Shown: one piece after another, positions 1 to 4,606 of the stretch
Layout of the letters: every line of letters begins with the position of its first letter
How positions within the stretch are numbered: the first letter of the stretch is position 1
Assembly: GCA_964405775.1 (NCBI GenBank)
Contig: CAYOPG010000080.1
Coordinates: forward strand, 1 to 10,001
Origin: JAAZFF01 sp964405775
GTDB lineage: Bacteria; Verrucomicrobiota; Kiritimatiellia; RFP12; UBA3636
Direction of reading: 5' to 3'
Length of the DNA stretch: 10,001 nt
Program-made: the position numbers and the translations under genes
The notes under the pieces: model-generated
What the model was told of the DNA's origin: nothing
The model's database searches: none
The model's input: only the letters and a program-made list of their open reading frames with translations

Positions 1-1836
1 TGGGCCTCCACGAACGGCTACCGCAAGGTCGTGCTTCCGGCGGGCGCCACGTTCGCGATCCACTGTTCGAACACGGTGCAGATGGCCAGCGGCGTGACGC
101 TGGACATGAACGGCAGCACGTTCAAGCTGGAGCCGAGTCTCGTCAATGGCAGTTTGATGCTCGAATTCGTGGACTGCGTGGACAGCCACGTCGTCAACGG
201 CACGTTCATCGGGGATCTGAATGAACGCGATTTCTCCGACCCGAAGAACCATGCCGAGTGGGTCAACTGCATGTCGATTTCACAGGGCTCTGAATACTGC
301 ACCGTGGAGGACGTGACCATCCGGGACATCACGGGCTACGGCACCTGCACGAACCATCGGCACAGCTACGACCGTTCGCAGCCCGTGAAGGGATTCGCCT
401 CCGGGGATCTCGACGCCCAGGGCGGGGAGATCGCTTCCGAGACGCGCGTCACGAGCGCTGGCTTCACGGACATCCGCACCTTCGTCAAGACGCATGGATT
501 CTTCCAGCTCGGGATCTATCTGGGCTACCAGGGGAATCCGGCCGACCACTGGGTCTACCGCGCCCATCTCTACGATGCCGACCAGAATTATCTGGAGACC
601 GTGGAGGGGTACATGTACCGCCGACTCTACCCGCGCCCCGACGCCGCGTTCGCCCGCTTCACACTCCTCGGGACCGCCACGCCCGAGAATCTTTGCGCCT
701 ACAACTTCCGCGCCCCCTACAACTGCGCCTATCGGAACATCCGGCATGAGAACATCCGCTGCGTCGGCATGGCGCTCGCGGGCTTCAACAACATGCTGGT
801 CGAGGGTTGCACGTTCGAAAACTGCGGCTGGAAGCTGGCGAAATGCGCTTTCGACGCCGAGGACGGCTGGGACATGATGCAGGATCTGACGTTCCGTGGC
901 AATGTCTTCGGAAAGAATCCCGTCAACGAGTACCTGACGTGTGGAGGGCACAACTTCGTGATGGAGAAGAACGTCATGAAGACGTACATCTGGGATCGCA
1001 CGAGGAGCTACGTGTTCCGGGACAACGAGTTGAAAAGCGCCAACTTCCGTTTCGCCACCCTGAAGCGGACAGGCTATCCGCGCATCTACCGCAATCGGAT
1101 CGCCGGTGGCACGACGCTCGCCCAGGTCCACGACGGTCCGGAGAAGGCGTTTGCCATACGCGAGAACGATTGCGAAGGCGGCGTCTCGACCAGCGGCAAG
1201 GCGCCGTTGCGGACTTACTTCTACCGATGCCAGATCGCCGGAGGCGCCCTCAACGCGCAGATGATCGATTGCGACGTGGTCGCCGTCACGAACGCCGGGG
1301 CGAGCTTCGCGATCGCCGGCTCGCGCATCCAGGACTCCTTTCTCAAGTCGTCCGGCAACGACGTGGTCGCGACGATCGTCGATTCTCAGCTTTCTGATAC
1401 GGCGTGCCCAGTTCAGGGATCGACGCTGATCGTGTCCAACAGCACATTGACAGACGTCTTTTTCCCCATAGCAGGCGACTGGAACACGAATCATGTAATC
1501 GTTCTTGAAGGCAATACTATCGAGACATCCCTGCCCGAGCTAGTGAACATCGGCAACACCTACAATCGCATAAGCCTGACTGGCAACCGCATCAAAGCTA
1601 CAGCGCCTAATTTTACCGCCGTGCTTTTGCGCAACCCGATCAACGGCACTAACCCGGTGGTGGAAGCCGTTGACAATACGTTCACTGCGGAATCGGGATG
1701 GGTCGTCAAGGCGGATAGACCGCCGGCTGACGACGTGCCGCGCATGTTCCGTTTCTCGGGTAACAAGCTTGATGGTCTTGAATTGCTTGACGAAACGATC
1801 AAGAAAAGCCAGGCGGCGAGAATATTTTTTGAATAG
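1..1836 (+). CDS. Right-handed parallel beta-helix protein (pectate lyase superfamily / tailspike-like), 5' end outside window
   Basis: The frame is open from base 1 to a TAG at 1834-1836, giving 611 residues. The true start lies upstream, because the first visible residues (WASTNGYRKVVLPAGATF) already sit inside the N-terminal cap typical of pectate-lyase-3 and tailspike folds, followed by SGVTLDMNGSTFKLEP. Strand-turn units ending in Asn recur down the chain, for example LTFRGNVFG, FVMEKNVMK, YVFRDNELK, RIYRNRIAG, ISLTGNRIK and FRFSGNKLDG, as expected for beta-helix coils with an Asn ladder. A stretch at about 427-705 breaks this pattern and looks like an inserted beta-sandwich. Such proteins bind or cleave polysaccharides, either as secreted bacterial enzymes or as phage tailspikes. 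No catalytic residues can be assigned from sequence alone. The C-terminus (KKSQAARIFFE) has no sorting signal. The neighbouring glycoside hydrolase favours a glycan role. Fold call is confident; activity unknown. Confidence 0.85.
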   Translation, partial: WASTNGYRKVVLPAGATFAIHCSNTVQMASGVTLDMNGSTFKLEPSLVNGSLMLEFVDCVDSHVVNGTFIGDLNERDFSDPKNHAEWVNCMSISQGSEYCTVEDVTIRDITGYGTCTNHRHSYDRSQPVKGFASGDLDAQGGEIASETRVTSAGFTDIRTFVKTHGFFQLGIYLGYQGNPADHWVYRAHLYDADQNYLETVEGYMYRRLYPRPDAAFARFTLLGTATPENLCAYNFRAPYNCAYRNIRHENIRCVGMALAGFNNMLVEGCTFENCGWKLAKCAFDAEDGWDMMQDLTFRGNVFGKNPVNEYLTCGGHNFVMEKNVMKTYIWDRTRSYVFRDNELKSANFRFATLKRTGYPRIYRNRIAGGTTLAQVHDGPEKAFAIRENDCEGGVSTSGKAPLRTYFYRCQIAGGALNAQMIDCDVVAVTNAGASFAIAGSRIQDSFLKSSGNDVVATIVDSQLSDTACPVQGSTLIVSNSTLTDVFFPIAGDWNTNHVIVLEGNTIETSLPELVNIGNTYNRISLTGNRIKATAPNFTAVLLRNPINGTNPVVEAVDNTFTAESGWVVKADRPPADDVPRMFRFSGNKLDGLELLDETIKKSQAARIFFE

Positions 1837-1885
1837 CCCTTCGAGTTTTAATTTGCATTTTTCACCATCCACTCCATACGCAACT

Positions 1886-3844
1886 ATGACACTAGTCTTT
1901 GATTCAATTGATTCCCGCGTTCGGTTTTCAGTCCGCAAGGGGGGAAAGCGTTTCCGCATTGAACTCCCAGGATTGGCACCCATCGCTGCATCCTCCCAAG
2001 TTGTGCTTGCCGACGGTTCGCGCGAGGACATCATATGGATTCAAGCCAAACAGGTGAAAAATGATCTCGTTTTGCAGGGCGCAGCTGCAGAGGGGCACTG
2101 GACGCTGCGCACCTCCGGCGAGACGAATGCGAATGGCGTACATGGTTTGCGGCTTGAAATGACCGGCACAGCGAAACAGCGCCAACCCGTAATGGGGCTT
2201 GTCCCTCTCGCTGTGGAACGGCTTACGGTGGACCATGTTGTCCAGCATGGACGCAGTGCCGGGGGCTGCCGCGGGATTTCCGCTCCAGCGGCTGATGTGG
2301 ATGTCAAGAGCCATTGCATGGTTATGGCGCGTATTGGCGGAAGCGTTCTGCAGATTACCCAGCCTTTGCGCCAGGACAATCCATCACAGATAACGGCGGT
2401 CTTCAAGGGCTCCGCACTTCGTCATTTGGCCGTAACCACCCCTTACATGCTTGATGATGGTGTCGGCAGTCTGAGCTCCGAACCTGTGTCTCTCTTCGCT
2501 TCCGCCGACGGCCACGGGCTCATGGAGGCCTGGGCTGATGCCCAGATGCAGGGCGGGCCGCGTCAAGCGCCGCCACCTGTCGCCGGATGGAATTCATGGG
2601 ATTACTACAGATGGACCGTGACTGAGGATGCCGTGTTGCGCAACGCTGAGTTTATTGCCTCGGATCCCGTGCTGAGCCGCCACGTCAAGCGCATCATCAT
2701 CGACGACGGCTGGCAGTATGCCTACGGGGAATGGGACGCCAATCCGAATTTCCCGCATGGTATGGAATGGATCGCCAGCCGCATTTCCAAGCTAGGCTTC
2801 GAGCCCGGCCTTTGGATGGCGCCCGGCATTGTCGAGCCACACGCCAAGATCGCGCAATGGGATTACGAAATGCTTGCCTGCGGCATGTCCGGTCTTCCAT
2901 GCCTCTGCTTCAATTGCATGGAAAGACAGGGGTTCGTGCTCGACCCCACTGTTCCGAAAACCCGGCAATGGCTACACGATCTCTTCAGCCGTTACGCCGA
3001 TATGGGCTTCAAGTATTTCAAGCTGGATTTTCTGCTTCCAGTAGCGCGCGCACCGCTCTACGACGATCCGTCCGTGCCACGCGGCCAGATAGTGAAAATG
3101 CTCCTTGAGCCCGCGCGGCAGGCGCTTTACGGGCGCGCGCTGATCATGGGCTGCGGCTACGATTTCCATGCGGGCATGGATAACGTTGACGAAGTACGCA
3201 CATCCAGCGATATCCATGCACGCTGGGACAGCATTTGTGAAAATGTCGGCTCGATAGCCGCCCGTTGGTGGGCGCAGGGGCGTTGGTGGGGCAATGACCC
3301 GGACTTCGCACTTGCACGGGGCACAGAAACTTCCGACGATCCCGACCTGCAGCGCCTAAAGCCTTGTCTGGTTTACGTCAAACCCAAAACAGCCAACGCC
3401 TCAATTGGCGAGTATGTGCTTGCCACAATGAACCGCGCTGAAGCCCGCACGCTGCTTGCCCTCGTTGTCATATCCGGGGGAGCTGTGAACCTCTCAGACG
3501 ATCTCACCAAACTCAACGAAGAGGGGCTCGACCTCGTCCGCCGCACCGTCGCCGCCCCGCGTGGCGAGGCAGGGGTCCCGTTGGATTTGTTTTACTCCGC
3601 ATTGCCTGCGCAGTGGATACAGCGTGTGGGAGAGGGGAGGCGCGTTTTGCTAGTCAACTGGTCTGATGAACCACGCGACCTTTCGCTCGATCTGTCTTCC
3701 GCTGGGATTGACGCCAGATCCGGGAACGACTTTTGGACTGGTGCCTCCGTCAATATCCGTGGCAAAGTCCTTACTCTGCCCCTCGCGCCGCACGCATCGG
3801 CTTTTGTTGAATTACAGCCACATGGCACACTGACGCGAAATTAA
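1886..3844 (+). CDS. Glycoside hydrolase, clan GH-D, GH36 alpha-galactosidase-like
   Basis: Protein of 652 residues. An N-terminal beta-rich domain (about 1-225) precedes a (beta/alpha)8 barrel (about 230-560) and a C-terminal beta domain ending near HASAFVELQP. Motifs in family order are GWNSWDYY (234-241), IIDDGWQ (271-277), FKYFKLDFLL with D381 as candidate nucleophile, and VRTSSDIHARW with D442 as candidate acid/base, followed by WWGNDPDFALAR. GH36 enzymes are retaining and release alpha-galactosyl residues from oligosaccharides or polysaccharides; the exact substrate here is inferred, and alpha-N-acetylgalactosaminidase activity is possible. There is no signal peptide, so it is probably cytoplasmic. 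ATG 1886 is chosen because the open frame upstream to 1670 overlaps the preceding gene and encodes basic, non-family sequence. No clear Shine-Dalgarno is visible. The gap to the beta-helix gene is 49 bases, suggesting co-transcription. It is shorter than many family members (often about 700 residues). Confidence 0.9.
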   Translation: MTLVFDSIDSRVRFSVRKGGKRFRIELPGLAPIAASSQVVLADGSREDIIWIQAKQVKNDLVLQGAAAEGHWTLRTSGETNANGVHGLRLEMTGTAKQRQPVMGLVPLAVERLTVDHVVQHGRSAGGCRGISAPAADVDVKSHCMVMARIGGSVLQITQPLRQDNPSQITAVFKGSALRHLAVTTPYMLDDGVGSLSSEPVSLFASADGHGLMEAWADAQMQGGPRQAPPPVAGWNSWDYYRWTVTEDAVLRNAEFIASDPVLSRHVKRIIIDDGWQYAYGEWDANPNFPHGMEWIASRISKLGFEPGLWMAPGIVEPHAKIAQWDYEMLACGMSGLPCLCFNCMERQGFVLDPTVPKTRQWLHDLFSRYADMGFKYFKLDFLLPVARAPLYDDPSVPRGQIVKMLLEPARQALYGRALIMGCGYDFHAGMDNVDEVRTSSDIHARWDSICENVGSIAARWWAQGRWWGNDPDFALARGTETSDDPDLQRLKPCLVYVKPKTANASIGEYVLATMNRAEARTLLALVVISGGAVNLSDDLTKLNEEGLDLVRRTVAAPRGEAGVPLDLFYSALPAQWIQRVGEGRRVLLVNWSDEPRDLSLDLSSAGIDARSGNDFWTGASVNIRGKVLTLPLAPHASAFVELQPHGTLTRN

Positions 3845-3848
3845 CTTT

Positions 3849-3912
3849 AGGCTCCCTCTACATGGAGCCTGCCAGCCAGTAGCCGCGCGTTGCGCTGGCT
3901 ACTGGCTGGCAG
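3849..3912 (+). terminator. Tandem hairpins after the GH36-like gene, candidate terminator
   Basis: Starting five bases after the stop codon, AGGCTCC (3849-3855) pairs with GGAGCCT (3864-3870). This is followed by a perfect 16-bp inverted repeat, CTGCCAGCCAGTAGCC (3869-3884) with GGCTACTGGCTGGCAG (3897-3912). An inner GCGC/GCGC pairing leaves a GTT loop and a single bulged T. The two hairpins share bases 3869-3870, so their stem bases compete. The sequence after the long stem (AGAAAGATTTAATTTA) is A/T-rich but not a proper T-run, so intrinsic termination is likely but unproven. An mRNA-stabilising 3' hairpin is the alternative. Confidence 0.55.
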
Positions 3913-3918
3913 AAAGAT

Positions 3919-4050
3919 TTAATTTAGAGCGTCTGCTTCCAACGGCGCGTCGCCCTCAGCCGTTTTTGCTTCGCCTCGAACTGGAGGGCGGCAGGCGATG
4001 AGGCTCGGGGCCTCGTCGAAGATGCCGTCTGGAAAAGTGGTTGCATTCAT
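3919..4050 (-). CDS. Doubtful small ORF divergent from the DUF6788-like gene
   Basis: An ATG at 4050 on the - strand opens 43 residues, starting MNATTFPDGIFDEAPSLIAC and ending EGDAPLEADALN, with TAA at 3919-3921. It is acidic, has no membrane segment and is not recognised. Two things make it worth recording. A good - strand promoter candidate (-35 at 4088-4083, -10 at 4065-4060) sits directly in front of it. It would also run convergently into the strong hairpin after the GH36-like gene. The implied 5' leader is only a few bases and there is no ribosome binding site. It may be a remnant of a longer gene or chance. Confidence 0.2.
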   Translation of the reverse strand: MNATTFPDGIFDEAPSLIACRPPVRGEAKTAEGDAPLEADALN

Positions 4051-4069
4051 ATCTAGGATACTATATACT
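4041..4069 (+). promoter_or_regulatory. Sigma70-type promoter candidate before the DUF6788-like gene
   Basis: TTGCAT (4041-4046) and TATACT (4064-4069) are separated by 17 bases, close to the TTGACA/TATAAT consensus and ideal spacing. Transcription would start near 4076, upstream of the ATG at 4124 and downstream of the earlier in-frame ATGs at 3998 and 4022. This supports the shorter start of that gene. The call rests on consensus match only. Confidence 0.45.
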
Positions 4070-4073
4070 ATCC
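4056..4073. repeat. 18-bp near-palindrome over both -10 elements, operator-like
   Basis: GGATACTATATACTATCC reads almost the same on both strands; only positions 6 and 13 of 18 fail to match. It overlaps the -10 boxes of both opposing promoter candidates, a typical place for the operator of an autoregulator. A/T-rich palindromes also arise from symmetric -10 boxes alone, so operator function is inference. Confidence 0.4.
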
Positions 4074-4088
4074 GGCATGAAAAGACAA
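4060..4088 (-). promoter_or_regulatory. Opposing sigma70-type promoter candidate
   Basis: Read on the - strand, TTGTCT (4088-4083) and TATAGT (4065-4060) are separated by 17 bases. Its -10 element shares bases with the -10 of the + strand promoter, so polymerases could not occupy both at once. It would drive the small - strand ORF at 4050. Consensus match only. Confidence 0.3.
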
Positions 4089-4123
4089 GAGAAAATAATC
4101 GGTGGAATGAAAAAATCGAAACT

Positions 4124-4366
4124 ATGGAGACGGGGAAGCTCTGCCTGATGCGCAAGAGCGCGACCGGCCGGGAGTACTACAACATCCAGACATGGAAGGA
4201 CGGGCGCAACGTCTCGCGCTATGTCCCGGAGTCGGAGCTGGAGGAAACAAAAAGGGCTGTTGCGAACCATGGGCGGTTCATGGCCTTGGTGGGGGAATAC
4301 GTTGACCTGGTCGTCAAACGCACCTGGGCAGAACGAGACAGACGCAGGAAAAACGCCAAAGCCTGA
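4124..4366 (+). CDS. Small DUF6788-like protein, transposase-associated type
   Basis: Encodes 80 residues. The core REYYNIQTWKDGRNVSRYVP, then an acidic helix (ESELEETKRAVANHGRFMAL) and a basic tail (ERDRRRKNAKA), matches my recollection of the small DUF6788-type proteins. In that family a short beta-hairpin reading YY-x-W-x-GR-x-x-x-YVP is followed by a helix with a Y/H-x-RF motif. They are common beside or just upstream of transposase genes; their molecular role is not established. ATG 4124 is preferred over the in-frame ATGs at 3998 and 4022 because a promoter candidate at 4041-4069 would start transcription near 4076, and the extra residues look non-conserved. The nearest purine-rich block, GGTGGA at 4101-4106, is too far away to be a good ribosome binding site. 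No transposase follows, so this copy appears orphaned. The family name is from memory and needs a profile search. Confidence 0.6.
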   Translation: METGKLCLMRKSATGREYYNIQTWKDGRNVSRYVPESELEETKRAVANHGRFMALVGEYVDLVVKRTWAERDRRRKNAKA

Positions 4367-4411
4367 CTAAACTTTTCAAATGCGTTCGCCCTGCATATAG
4401 CAGCCTTTCGT

Positions 4412-4440
4412 TTGATAGTTTTTTGCATTTGCAGTAGACT
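4412..4440 (+). promoter_or_regulatory. Promoter candidate for the glycine-rich protein gene
   Basis: The 212 bases between 4367 and 4578 contain no protein gene apart from a leader-like ORF at the end. TTGATA (4412-4417) and TAGACT (4435-4440), 17 bases apart, form the best promoter candidate and would give a 5' leader of about 130 bases. A second candidate is TTGAGT (4485-4490) with TATTAA (4508-4513), also 17 bases apart. A weak CTGC/GCAG hairpin at 4391-4403 may end the upstream transcript. Confidence 0.3.
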
Positions 4441-4531
4441 TTGTCAGCGTAAGGGGAGGTTTGCCACACATTTTGCCGCGTTGATTGAGTTAACAACGTC
4501 GCCAAATTATTAATTTAGCTAGGAAAAATAC

Positions 4532-4606
4532 ATGAAAAAATCATACAAAGTCAGTTTTCAAACGGAGGAGCAGTTTACATGGACAAAGTCTTTACGTGTC
4601 TATTAG
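4532..4606 (+). CDS. 24-residue leader-like ORF overlapping the glycine-rich gene start
   Basis: ATG at 4532 has an AGGA (4521-4524) seven bases upstream and opens MKKSYKVSFQTEEQFTWTKS, ending at TAG 4604-4606. The stop lies 28 bases past the start of the next gene, in another frame. The MKK-type start and the ribosome binding site look authentic. It could be a translated leader that couples to the downstream start. It could also be the genuine N-terminus of the surface protein separated from it by a one-base shift, since joining the frames would put MKKSYKV in front of the hydrophobic segment. Nothing else about it is recognisable. Confidence 0.3.
   Translation: MKKSYKVSFQTEEQFTWTKSLRVY

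Noticed and set aside
280..1494. A 404-codon open frame on the - strand opposite the beta-helix gene
   Set aside because: It is Arg/Ala/Val-rich filler typical of the antisense of GC-rich codons, has no recognisable domain, and the + strand frame has clear beta-helix motifs. Its end near the composition shift is explained by the fall in GC.
1670..1885. Upstream extension of the GH36-like protein to ATG 1670
   Set aside because: The 72 extra residues overlap the beta-helix gene, are basic and unlike any family N-terminus, and the ATG at 1886 gives a normal beginning.
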